Source: Collinsella sp.
Lineage (GTDB): Bacteria; Actinomycetota; Coriobacteriia; Coriobacteriales; Coriobacteriaceae
Length of the DNA stretch: 7,438 nucleotides
Direction of reading: 5' to 3'
Assembly: GCA_019419485.1 (NCBI GenBank)
Contig: DXZV01000012.1
Span: forward strand, 15,424-22,861
Position numbers and translations under genes: made by a program. Below, piece by piece: positions 1 through 5,527 of this stretch; the first letter of the stretch is position 1; each line of letters begins with the position of its first letter. The notes beneath the pieces were generated by a model. That model was not told the DNA's origin. It did not search any database and saw only the letters and a program-made list of their open reading frames with translations.

Positions 1-6
1 GCGGCG

Positions 7-39
7 GTACGCTGCCGGGCATTTTGTACGGCAGCGTAC
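7..39. repeat. 11-bp-arm inverted repeat at left edge
   Basis: Arms at 7-17 (GTACGCTGCCG) and 29-39 are perfect reverse complements around an 11-nt AT-rich spacer. No U run follows on either strand, so it is not an obvious intrinsic terminator. It lies about 180 bp beyond the 3' end of the rep-like gene and next to the AT-rich repeat cluster, so an origin-associated or protein-binding role is possible but unproven. Confidence 0.6.
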
Positions 40-86
40 GACTCTTGCGGACAGATTTCAGGACCGAATAGTCCGATGTTCAATAG

Positions 87-226
87 TTCTGTTATTACGT
101 AGTTACATAGTGCGGCTATTCCGCTTTGTCGTTATTGCGTTATGTCGCATTGTCGATATTACGTAGTTCGGTTTTTCACTTTTCCGCCGTTCACTTATTC
201 ATTTGTTACATAGTGCCGCTATTCCG
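87..226. repeat. AT-rich iteron-like repeat cluster, left of rep-like gene
   Basis: Several short repeats are interleaved here. A 12-mer TATTACGTAGTT occurs perfectly at 93-104 and 157-168. A looser unit close to TGTCGTTATTRCGT occurs at 87-100, 127-140 and 151-164. A 22-bp unit beginning GTTACATAGTGC occurs at 102-123 and 205-226 with one mismatch; its second copy contains the stop codon of the neighbouring minus-strand gene. The area is much richer in AT than the rest of the window. The GTTATT(A/G)CG core is also found on the other side of the gene, which suggests one binding protein for both clusters. Inference: part of a replication origin. Confidence 0.55.
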
Positions 227-767
227 TGGCGTCACTTTTATGTCCACCGCGTGCGTATTCGACGGTGTGGGCAGCGTCTCCGAACACCTCGACTGCTGCC
301 GCCACGAATTGCGGTGTGGTGCGCCTCGGGATATAGAAAGTTTTGTTGCCGAACACGATTGCGATCCAGGCGTTACGGTAGATGAATTGATACGCCGCCT
401 CTCTTGAGCGCTTACCGCAGTATTCCTCTGCAATCTCGTCGATCTGCCAGAGATGGCCGAAGCCGACGATATATTTGGCGATGTACGCGCTCGTCTTGAT
501 TCGCACGCGCCGCGGGCGGCGGTACGGAGCATAGCTGCTTTTCCCGGGATCCGCTTTAACGGGCACGGAATAGACCTCGGCTCGAGCCTTTTCAGCGACC
601 ACGCGCCGTGCATCATCGAGGCTATAGCGCTTGCACAGGCGCTCGCCGTCGTCGGTCGAGCACTTCACGGTAATTGACTCGATATGCGGCGCCAGATACT
701 TGTACGTCCATGCTCGCGACGCGCCGAACTCCCACCGCAGATCTTCAATGCTCAAGAACTCATCCAT
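219..767 (-). CDS. putative replication initiator-like DNA-binding protein
   Basis: This encodes a 182-aa basic protein of no family I recognise with certainty. The start at 767 (MDEFLSIED) is chosen over an upstream in-frame start at 833 because GAGG lies 7 nt before the ATG. Residues 5-35 read as a helix-turn-helix (FGASRAW then TYKYLAPHI), followed by a possible wing around 36-50. Residues 107-150 look like a second winged helix: helices in IDEIAEEYCGKRSREAAY and a wing ending in FGNKTFYIPRR. The linker 79-92 is rich in Arg and Pro. Two winged helices flanked on both sides by AT-rich repeats is the usual arrangement of an iteron-binding Rep protein, although 182 aa is short for that class. 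An inverted repeat at 820-852 upstream may be its operator. Alternative: a transcriptional regulator or partition protein. Confidence 0.6.
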   Translation of the reverse strand: MDEFLSIEDLRWEFGASRAWTYKYLAPHIESITVKCSTDDGERLCKRYSLDDARRVVAEKARAEVYSVPVKADPGKSSYAPYRRPRRVRIKTSAYIAKYIVGFGHLWQIDEIAEEYCGKRSREAAYQFIYRNAWIAIVFGNKTFYIPRRTTPQFVAAAVEVFGDAAHTVEYARGGHKSDATE

Positions 768-819
768 CTTCTGACCTCGATTTTCTGCCGATAAACGAGA
801 AATCCCGCAAGAGACGCAT

Positions 820-852
820 ACTTGTACCCCCATCGTAAATGTGTGTACAAGT
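820..852. promoter_or_regulatory. inverted repeat upstream of rep-like gene
   Basis: Perfect 8-bp arms ACTTGTAC (820-827) and GTACAAGT (845-852) are separated by 17 bp. The repeat sits about 55-85 bp before the start codon at 767, where an autoregulatory operator would be expected. TTGTAC could act as a -35 hexamer, but I see no convincing -10 at the right spacing, so the promoter itself is not assigned. Confidence 0.4.
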
Positions 853-882
853 CTGCCGCTGACCCGGGCGGTTCGGCGCTTG

Positions 883-900
883 CCAGGGCTCCGCCCTTGG
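883..900. repeat. GC-rich hairpin in the rep-proximal region
   Basis: CCAGGGC and GCCCTTGG pair with one bulge around the loop TCC, giving a compact GC-rich stem-loop. It lies between the rep-like gene and the right-hand iteron-like repeats. No U run follows. Short stem-loops of this GGGCTCCGCCC form recur near plasmid origins (recalled, not searched here). Confidence 0.35.
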
Positions 901-926
901 ACCGGGGAAGGACGCTCGCGCGCCTC

Positions 927-1044
927 ATTATTACAATAACGGACAGGAACGAAATAGCGCCAAATTTCAAATTATTACGATAAAAGACACGGGTGCGGCG
1001 GCGTGTGCAATGGTGTCTGCGAGAGATTATTACGATAACGGACA
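927..1044. repeat. three 19-bp iteron-like direct repeats
   Basis: The unit ATTATTACRATAA-NN-GACA occurs at 927-945, 971-989 and 1026-1044, all in the same orientation and 44 and 55 bp apart. Each contains the partly palindromic core TTAT-N4-ATAA. They lie 160-280 bp upstream of the rep-like gene and share the GTTATT / TTATTACG core with the cluster at 87-168. The translation of this stretch is repetitive only because of the DNA repeats, so it is not coding. Best reading: binding sites for the rep-like protein, forming part of the origin, or operators for it. Confidence 0.65.
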
Positions 1045-1131
1045 TGGCGGATTTATCGACCCAGCACCGGGTGTTCCCCTCGAAGATGCGACCGCCGTGG
1101 CATCACCATCCAAAATCGCGACATTGGGATG

Positions 1132-1163
1132 GTGCAAACTGACCCTTAAGAGTCAGTTTGCAC
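1132..1163. repeat. 32-bp palindrome with CTTAAG centre
   Basis: Arms GTGCAAACTGAC (1132-1143) and GTCAGTTTGCAC (1152-1163) are perfect, and the centre is palindromic apart from one C/A mismatch pair. The inner CTGAC/GTCAG resembles the CTGACA half-sites of the array that follows. A dimeric DNA-binding protein or recombinase could bind here. Confidence 0.65.
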
Positions 1164-1179
1164 GCTAGCTTCGTTCAAC

Positions 1180-1333
1180 GTCAGACATTGGGAATGTCAG
1201 ACATTGAACCTGCGGCAAAGCCGCAGCTGGGGCCGCATGCGGCCTGAAATCGCTCGCGAAGCTCGCTTGATCGTGCGCGAATGTCTGACAGTGCTGTCAG
1301 ACATTGTCGGACAATTCAAATGTCCGACAATGT
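1180..1333. repeat. TGTCNGACA palindrome array, possible resolvase or regulator site
   Basis: The 9-bp palindrome TGTCNGACA occurs at 1195, 1282, 1295, 1305 and 1321, with a degenerate copy (CGTCAGACA) at 1179. The copies build two larger inverted repeats. AATGTCTGACA at 1280-1290 pairs with 1295-1305 across a 4-bp spacer. ACATTGTCGGACA at 1301-1313 pairs with 1321-1333 across a 7-bp AT-rich spacer. The two share bases 1301-1305. GTCAGACATTG also occurs as a direct repeat 16 bp apart (1180-1190, 1196-1206). Half-sites starting TGTCTGA are typical of Tn3-family res sites (established knowledge), and a serine recombinase lies 2 kb away, so a res site is a reasonable candidate. A regulator binding array is equally possible. 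Confidence 0.55.
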
Positions 1334-1436
1334 GCACGGGATCGCACTCGCAAAGCTCGTTGAGCGGTCGATGGGCGCTTTGGAATCGGCGTAAACGGCG
1401 GGTGCCAGAAAAACGACCTCACGGAATCGCGCCCAT

Positions 1437-1484
1437 GGTCGATAGAATCGACCGCCCGGGCACGTACTCCCGGGCGGTCGATTC
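1437..1484. terminator. strong hairpin downstream of the 1544-2385 gene
   Basis: Perfect 16-bp arms at 1445-1460 and 1469-1484 (GAATCGACCGCCCGGG and its complement) enclose an 8-nt loop. A competing smaller hairpin, GGTCGAT (1437-1443) with ATCGACC (1447-1453), overlaps the left arm. It lies about 60 bp past the stop codon of the minus-strand gene, so it could end or stabilise that transcript. The minus-strand side lacks a U run, so this is not a textbook intrinsic terminator. Confidence 0.45.
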
Positions 1485-1543
1485 ATATGCTTATTCGAGA
1501 TTCTGTTTGGTTTTGGGGCGACGGCCCGTCTCTATGAGGCGAA

Positions 1544-2385
1544 TTAGCCGTACAGCTTGAGTTCCTGCGGCTCCATATGGTCACTCCCGAGAACGACATC
1601 CCTGATGTAGTCCTGCGGCAGCAGCTCGACAGGCAAAATTGTCGCCAGGAAGTCGTCGAACCGCGCCCGAGGCGTCGGGTCGGGCGCGTGCATGACCTTG
1701 GTCGCGCCGTCGGGCAGGGTGATGGTGAGCCGCACCGCTCCGTTGCGTCGATACGCCCTCGACCATTCCTCGTCCGTGTCCCCGTAGCCTTTGCGGTCCG
1801 CGGTCGTCCTCCAAACGGTCCCCAGCTCGTCGAATGACCGCGGGTGCTCGCCGAGGTCGACCCAATGCAGTTCTGACCTCTTGCGCCTCGCCGCGTTATA
1901 GGCCGGCTTCCATTCGTCCGGCAGGTAGACCCTCTCGAAGACCTCGCGGGACATCTCGCGGAAATGGACTTCATCCGCGCGCGGCCTGCTCGGGTCCATC
2001 GCTATCTTCCCCGCCTCGGCCTTCGCCGCGTCGAGCCAGTCCAGCGCCTCCCGGTTGCCGGCCAGTATGTCAGCGGCGCCGACGACGCGGGTGCGTCGCT
2101 CGACTGTGCCGCTCACCGCCATGTCTCGGAGTTCGTTGCGGGACCAGATGAAGCCTCCGCCCGGTCCGAGTCCGACCTTGTCGGACCATTCGCCTGAGAC
2201 GAAGATGTGCCTGATATGTCGGCAATGGGCCAGCACGAACGGCCTCGTGCATTGCAGGGCCCGGCACACCTGCTTGGTGGTTACGTCGAACTCCTGCTCG
2301 ACGGCGTCGCTCAGCTCGTCGATGCCCTCCGGCAGCGTGATCAGCCCCGGTCGTTCTCATTTGCCCTCGGCTCGCACCTGCCCAT
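1544..2385 (-). CDS. hypothetical HTH-like protein, needs -1 frameshift
   Basis: The gene has an excellent start at 2385, with AGGAGG 8 nt upstream, but that frame hits TGA at 2341-2343 after 14 codons. The long frame continues from there to a TAA at 1544. It has a TGA at 2357-2359 and no ATG, GTG or TTG until a GTG at 2269 that has no Shine-Dalgarno. A -1 shift, or one missing base, at the GGGG run (2345-2348) joins both parts into about 280 aa. The protein sense continues smoothly across the junction (ENDRG then LITLPEGIDELSD). Residues 30-63 resemble a helix-turn-helix (TTKQVCRALQCTRPFVLAH), similar in layout to the rep-like protein's N-terminus. The acidic and aromatic C-terminal half (SFDELGTVWRTT, AVRLTITLPDG) matches nothing I know. 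It could be a true frameshifted gene, a sequencing error or a pseudogene. Confidence 0.6.
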
Positions 2386-2404
2386 GGCAATCGCCTCCTA
2401 ATTA

Positions 2405-2432
2405 TGTTAGTGATTTCGCTAACACTGTTATA
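2405..2432 (-). promoter_or_regulatory. operator-like palindrome and possible -10 before the 1544-2385 gene
   Basis: TGTTAG (2405-2410) and CTAACA (2419-2424) form an inverted repeat with an 8-bp spacer, directly upstream of the ribosome binding site at 2394-2399. On the minus strand a TATAAC hexamer (2427-2432) would place transcription start within this palindrome, a typical repressor position. The best -35 candidate, TTGCCG (2453-2458), is 20 bp away, so the promoter call is weak. The palindrome itself is clear and its half-sites recur at 2531-2550. Confidence 0.5.
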
Positions 2433-2520
2433 CCCGTTTGCGGCAGGTCCGTCGGCAAGGGAATCGCGAAAGGGGCCCACCATTGAATAAAGCAGACGTC
2501 TTGCCCCGGCATCCTGTTTA

Positions 2521-2560
2521 ATCGCGCTTATGTTAGTTATATAGCTAACATAAGCGCGAT
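2521..2560. repeat. 40-bp palindrome sharing half-sites with 2405-2424
   Basis: Perfect 16-bp arms at 2521-2536 (ATCGCGCTTATGTTAG) and 2545-2560 enclose the 8-bp AT-only-but-one spacer TTATATAG. Its inner part, TGTTAG-N8-CTAACA, is the same site, with the same spacing, as the one at 2405-2424. It sits between the end of the toxin-antitoxin pair and the next minus-strand gene. No U run follows, so it is more likely a binding site than an intrinsic terminator, although it could also fold in RNA. Confidence 0.7.
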
Positions 2561-2599
2561 GTAGCCCATTTCGCGCCCACGAAAAGGCATGCCGTGAGG

Positions 2600-2881
2600 C
2601 TACGCCGACCTGAGGATTCTCTCAGCCTTCTCGAGCGCAGCCGAGCGCAGGAACTCCGACTTCCGCATCCCGCACGCGGTGGCCGCCCTCTCGATGAGAT
2701 CGGCGCCCGTTTTCGGGCACTTGAAAGACAGATTGGCGTTGGCCTCTCCCTCGGAGAGCCTTGGGCGGCCGACGCGGAGGTTTGCCAGGGCCCCCGTCCA
2801 AGAGCCGGATTCATATTCCGCGCACTCGCGCTCGATGTCCTCGTCCGTGATCACGGTTCCGTTTGCAAGCCTGAACTCCAT
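2600..2881 (-). CDS. ribbon-helix-helix antitoxin-like protein
   Basis: This encodes a 93-aa acidic protein. The start at 2881 (MEFRLANG) overlaps the TGA of the upstream gene by one base (TGATG), which indicates translational coupling; the frame stays open further upstream only inside that gene. Residues 1-45 form an N-terminal part rich in acidic residues (TDEDIERECAEYESG) ending in a VGRPRLSE motif. Residues 49-92 fit a CopG/Arc-like ribbon-helix-helix: strand NANLSFK, helix KTGADLIERAATAC, turn GMRKS, helix EFLRSAALEKAERIL. Family knowledge: such proteins bind the operon's own operator and neutralise a partner toxin. The likely operator is the palindrome at 3157-3198. The GRPRLSE-then-RHH arrangement is one I associate with actinobacterial antitoxins, from memory. 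Confidence 0.75.
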   Translation of the reverse strand: MEFRLANGTVITDEDIERECAEYESGSWTGALANLRVGRPRLSEGEANANLSFKCPKTGADLIERAATACGMRKSEFLRSAALEKAERILRSA

Positions 2882-3147
2882 CAGTAACCTCTCCTTCTCG
2901 CGCTCTCGATCTCCTTCAGCGTCTTCTTGCTCGGCGGCGTCATGGCGTGATAGATAAGCCATACGCCGTCAGCCAGGAGGACTCCGACCATCTCGATATA
3001 CCGGCCACGTGGGTCGTAGCCCGTCCGCATCTCCTGTTCCCCGGGTACGCGAACGGCCGCGAAGCGGTAGTTCTCCCATGCCGCCTCGACATCTCCGACA
3101 TCCAACTCGGGATGTCGCGCGTGAACCCTTCGGTGTATCTGAACCAT
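2881..3147 (-). CDS. putative small toxin of a type II TA pair (BrnT/RelE-like)
   Basis: This encodes an 88-aa protein and is the first gene of a two-gene operon. The start at 3147 has GGAGG only 3 nt upstream, which is close but the only plausible start. The protein opens with HARHPELDVGDVEAAWEN, then has GYDPRGRYIEMVGVLLADG and WLIYHAMTPPSKKTLKEIE. This layout (a 'HP.. DVE.A' helix, a 'GRYIE' strand pair, a hydrophobic strand, then 'HAM.P' and a basic tail) recalls small BrnT/RelE-fold ribonuclease toxins. I see no definitive catalytic signature. The toxin-first order with a 1-bp overlap to an RHH antitoxin matches brnTA and higBA arrangements. It is divergent from the recombinase, with a shared palindromic intergenic region. 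Confidence 0.62.
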   Translation of the reverse strand: MVQIHRRVHARHPELDVGDVEAAWENYRFAAVRVPGEQEMRTGYDPRGRYIEMVGVLLADGVWLIYHAMTPPSKKTLKEIESARRRGY

Positions 3148-3156
3148 TTGCCTCCA

Positions 3157-3198
3157 ATCGTACGATAATATTCTACTACTATTTGGTAGTAGAATATT
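3157..3198. promoter_or_regulatory. double palindrome between divergent TA and recombinase genes
   Basis: A perfect 10-bp palindrome ATCGTACGAT (3157-3166) abuts an inverted repeat with perfect 13-bp arms AATATTCTACTAC (3167-3179) and its complement (3186-3198), loop TATTTG. It lies 10 bp from the toxin start at 3147 and about 170 bp upstream of the recombinase. A minus-strand TATTAT (3165-3170) could be the -10 of the TA promoter. Most likely the TA operator. A recombinase core site is an alternative, given the AT-rich inverted half-sites. Confidence 0.6.
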
Positions 3199-3370
3199 CG
3201 ACGCATCAACTTATATGGCCTATTCGCCAACCGTTCGTTCCAAAACGTATGCCGCGCGGCACCCGAAAACCGAACCCTCGATGCCGTGGACGGCGAGTGC
3301 CAAAACCCAGTGCCAAAACCTCCCCTTGCATTCCCATGAGAAAATCAAAAGACAAGGCAGGAGGCTGAAA

Positions 3371-3955
3371 ATGACCAGATACGGATACGCTCGCGTGAGC
3401 ACGAAGGATCAGAAGCTAGACAGGCAAATCGAGGCGTTGGTCAACGCCGGTGTGCCCTATGGCCATATCTACAAAGACAAGGTCACGGGTGCCAAGGACG
3501 GTGATCGAACTCAGCAGAAGCGTCTGTTCAAGAAGATGAAGGCCGGCGATGAAGTGGTAGTCGAGTCCTGGGAGCGCCTAACCAGATCGACCAGGCAATT
3601 GCTGAACTACGACCTTATGTTCCGAAATCTCGGCGTGAAGCTAACCTCTTTGAAACAGCCGGTCGACCTCGATACCGCCTTCGGCCGTTTCGTGCTGGGT
3701 ACCCACGCCTGCACAGCCGAGCTTGAGCGCGATCTGATTAAGCAGCGCCAGGCCGAGGGCATCGCTGTAAAACGGAACCATGGTGGCAACGTCGGTGGCC
3801 GCCCGCGCATCGCGGACGTCAAGGCGGATGCCGCCGTGAAACTCTACCTTGCGCGGGAGACGCCCATCCCCGACATCTGCGCCGCCACAGGCATCTCCAA
3901 ATCGACCCTGTATCGCATCCTCCGTGAACGCGGATTGGTGGGCGTCAGGAAATGA
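3371..3955 (+). CDS. serine recombinase (resolvase/invertase family)
   Basis: This encodes a 194-aa protein, full length for a small serine recombinase. It cuts and rejoins DNA at paired sites, for example to resolve plasmid multimers or invert a segment. The start at 3371 has AGGAGG 6 nt upstream; an open upstream extension to 3215 lacks family sequence and is rejected. The catalytic domain (1-100) starts YGYARVSTKDQ with Arg8 and nucleophile Ser10. The ERLTRSTR block supplies Arg69 and Arg72, with Glu68 where the family usually has Asp. Residues 103-134 form the long E helix (FGRFVLGTHACTAELERDLI). GGRPR (142-146) leads to a C-terminal helix-turn-helix (about 163-186, PDICAATGISKSTLYRIL). 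Candidate sites are the palindromes just upstream and the TGTCNGACA array at 1180-1333. No transposase is nearby, so a plasmid resolution role fits best. Confidence 0.93.
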   Translation: MTRYGYARVSTKDQKLDRQIEALVNAGVPYGHIYKDKVTGAKDGDRTQQKRLFKKMKAGDEVVVESWERLTRSTRQLLNYDLMFRNLGVKLTSLKQPVDLDTAFGRFVLGTHACTAELERDLIKQRQAEGIAVKRNHGGNVGGRPRIADVKADAAVKLYLARETPIPDICAATGISKSTLYRILRERGLVGVRK

Positions 3956-4137
3956 GCCCGTCCATCGTTTCGCGATCTGTCTAATAAGCTCGAGTGCGGT
4001 GGCGCTACTATATAAGAGTGCGGTATTTCTCCAACTGAAACCCTGCGTGAACGCATGACCTGAGACGCCTTTTTAGAACTCACCGATCGCAGAATGACTA
4101 CAAATCAACAGCGGCCGCGCATTGTTCCCAGCCGTTT

Positions 4138-4156
4138 GGCATGGCGGAGCCATGCC
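4138..4156. repeat. short hairpin before the coiled-coil gene
   Basis: GGCATGGC (4138-4145) and GCCATGCC (4149-4156) form a perfect 8-bp stem with a GGA loop, ending 10 nt before the GGAG ribosome binding site of the coiled-coil gene. It could affect translation of that gene. A 9-bp direct repeat GAGTGCGGT at 3992 and 4016 flanks a TATATAA stretch further upstream that may contain the promoter. Confidence 0.4.
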
Positions 4157-4177
4157 GTTGTTGATTGGAGTGCCGCA

Positions 4178-4747
4178 ATGGCAGACGAGAGAAAAATCAG
4201 GGAAATCTACGGCGTGAAGTCCGTCCACGAGGAGGCCGCCGAGCGGACCGAGGAGACGTGGCGGGAGAAGCTACTGCTCGAGACGGCCGACCTCAGGACC
4301 GAGAACGCGCTGCTCAGGGCCCAGCTCGACGAATTCAACCGCAAGCTCGGCGAGGCGAGAGACCGGAACGAAAGACTTGAGGCCGACTGCAATGAGAGGG
4401 TCGCCTTTATCGAGGAGAAGTTCGAGCTCGACACCGCGAGCATCGAGCTCGAGAACAATGAGCTCCATGCCGCGAGCGTCAGATACCTCGCCGATGCCAG
4501 GGAGCTCGGCAGGCAGGTCGTCCAGCTCCATGCCGAGGCTGAGGCCATGTCCGATGAGATCGAGCGGCTGCGCGGCGAGCGTGATGCCGCGCTGAAAGCC
4601 CAAGCCGAGTTGAACGACGCACTCCTGGCCCAGCGCGACCTGATGGCCGAGGTCGCCGCCCTCAAGGACTGCCTTGCCGCCTCCGAGCAGCGTGCGGCCG
4701 TGGCCGAGGCCAAGATCGAGGTCATGACCCAGATGAAGGGCGAGTAG
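4178..4747 (+). CDS. long coiled-coil protein of unknown function
   Basis: This encodes a 189-aa protein that is almost wholly charged, helix-forming residues. The start at 4178 (MADERKIREIYG) follows GGAG by 7 nt; an upstream start at 4094 is in frame but has no binding site and reads through a hairpin. From about residue 20 to 185 the sequence has leucine/alanine-based heptads (LRTENALLRAQLDEFNRKL, LGRQVVQLHAEAEAMSDEIERL) with few breaks, indicating an extended coiled coil. There is no signal peptide, transmembrane segment or catalytic motif. Such proteins on small plasmids may act in partition, mobilisation accessory roles or scaffolding; none can be chosen here. The next genes are convergent with it, so it is a single-gene unit. 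Confidence 0.8.
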   Translation: MADERKIREIYGVKSVHEEAAERTEETWREKLLLETADLRTENALLRAQLDEFNRKLGEARDRNERLEADCNERVAFIEEKFELDTASIELENNELHAASVRYLADARELGRQVVQLHAEAEAMSDEIERLRGERDAALKAQAELNDALLAQRDLMAEVAALKDCLAASEQRAAVAEAKIEVMTQMKGE

Positions 4748-4776
4748 CCCCGCGCTTCTCCTATCAGGCGGCTGAT

Positions 4777-4817
4777 TTCTAGGAACTTTCTAGAGCGCTT
4801 CTAGAAAGTTCCTAGAA
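4777..4817. repeat. 41-bp palindrome at convergent gene ends
   Basis: Perfect 18-bp arms at 4777-4794 (TTCTAGGAACTTTCTAGA) and 4800-4817 enclose GCGCT. It lies 29 bp after the coiled-coil gene and contains the last codons and the TAG (4790-4792) of the convergent phosphoesterase gene. A hairpin on both transcripts could serve as a shared terminator or stability element. Neither side has a clear U run, so a protein-binding or recombination role remains possible. Confidence 0.65.
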
Positions 4818-5527
4818 CCGGGCGCAGCATCTTCGATCGGCACGATGTCTCGGTAGATAAGGCGATGCCTGTCGTCGCGCCACTCGTCGTCGTGGTAGTG
4901 GCCGAAGAACCAGGCTCGGTAGCCGAGTCGCCCGTCGAGCTCGGCAAGGAATCGCTGCAGCCGGTCGCCCCGATACTCGCGTCCGCGCTCCCGGCACAGC
5001 CCCTCAGCAAGGGCGGCAGGGGCCTCGTGAGTCACAACGTAGCCGACCTTCCAGCCCACGCGGTCGAGCGAGGCGCGGCAGTGGTCCATCTCCCCCTCGC
5101 TCGGCATCTCCTCGGGCCACCAGCTCCTCCCCTCCTTGCGATACTGCCTGTCGTTGCTCGCGGCACCGCCCATGGTAAGAACCGTGGTTCCCGCGATGTC
5201 GAACACCTCTCCGCGCATCAGGTGCAGCACGTGCGGTCGCGCCTCATGGACGAGCCCGCCGCTCCACTCCCGCACCGGCAGCTCAGCCAGGGCGTGGTGG
5301 TTCTCATGGTTGCCGTCTACGAAACACGTGGTCCACGGCTTCGATTCGAACCAGTCGAGCCAGTATTTCTCGGCGTTGGACCCATCCCAGACAAAGCCGA
5401 AGTCGCCGGCCACGATCACCGCGTCATCGCGCGTCAGGGTCCGGCCCAGCGGCCAAGACCTGAAGGCGAACCTGCTGGCCCCGTACTCGGCCCTGCCGTG
5501 CACGTCTCCCGTCACATAGACAGCCAT
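4790..5527 (-). CDS. metallophosphoesterase (third gene of operon)
   Basis: This encodes a 245-aa calcineurin-like phosphoesterase, full length. The metal-binding motifs appear in family order: GDVHG (7-11), GDFGF (41-45), GNHE (72-75), TH (166-167) and GHYH (209-212). These bind two divalent metals that activate water to hydrolyse a phosphoester; the substrate is unknown. The start at 5527 overlaps the stop of the preceding gene by one base (TGATG), so it is translationally coupled. An upstream in-frame start at 5542 is rejected. It is a clear paralogue of the preceding gene, with shared YVTGDVHG, VAGDFGF, FVDGNHE, TMGGA-S and VGWKV blocks, so the pair arose by tandem duplication followed by divergence. 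The C-terminal RNFLEAL is encoded by an arm of the palindrome at 4777-4817. No signal peptide; cytosolic. Confidence 0.92.
   Translation of the reverse strand: MAVYVTGDVHGRAEYGASRFAFRSWPLGRTLTRDDAVIVAGDFGFVWDGSNAEKYWLDWFESKPWTTCFVDGNHENHHALAELPVREWSGGLVHEARPHVLHLMRGEVFDIAGTTVLTMGGAASNDRQYRKEGRSWWPEEMPSEGEMDHCRASLDRVGWKVGYVVTHEAPAALAEGLCRERGREYRGDRLQRFLAELDGRLGYRAWFFGHYHDDEWRDDRHRLIYRDIVPIEDAAPGSRNFLEAL

Larger units (their letters stand above)
1045..1543. other. gene-free stretch dense in inverted repeats
   Basis: No reading frame here has a ribosome binding site or plausible protein character. The stretch instead holds successive palindromes, described separately at 1132-1163, 1180-1333 and 1437-1484. 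It also has a CTGCGGC-AAA-GCCGCAG hairpin (1210-1226), a perfect 14-bp palindrome GGCCGCATGCGGCC (1231-1244), and a near-repeat of CTCGCRAAGCTCG at 1253-1265 and 1347-1359. Such density suggests a cis-acting region: recombination site, replication or transfer origin, or structured RNA. Confidence 0.6.

Noticed and set aside
752..1045. Minus-strand frame with repeated SVIVI segments
   Set aside because: The repeats come from the 19-bp DNA repeats; there is no ribosome binding site, and it overlaps the rep-like start in another frame.
1204..1560. 118-aa plus-strand frame
   Set aside because: It translates straight through five palindromes, is Arg-rich low complexity and has no ribosome binding site.
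2070..2483. 137-aa minus-strand frame overlapping the frameshifted gene
   Set aside because: Arg/Gly-rich composition typical of a wrong frame, while the other frame gives a normal protein composition across the whole region.
3215..3370. 52-residue N-terminal extension of the recombinase
   Set aside because: No ribosome binding site at 3215; the family begins at MTRYGYARVS and AGGAGG precedes the ATG at 3371.
4030..4075. Possible terminator after the recombinase (ACGCCTTTTT)
   Set aside because: Only a 4-5 bp stem can be formed before the T run; too weak to call.
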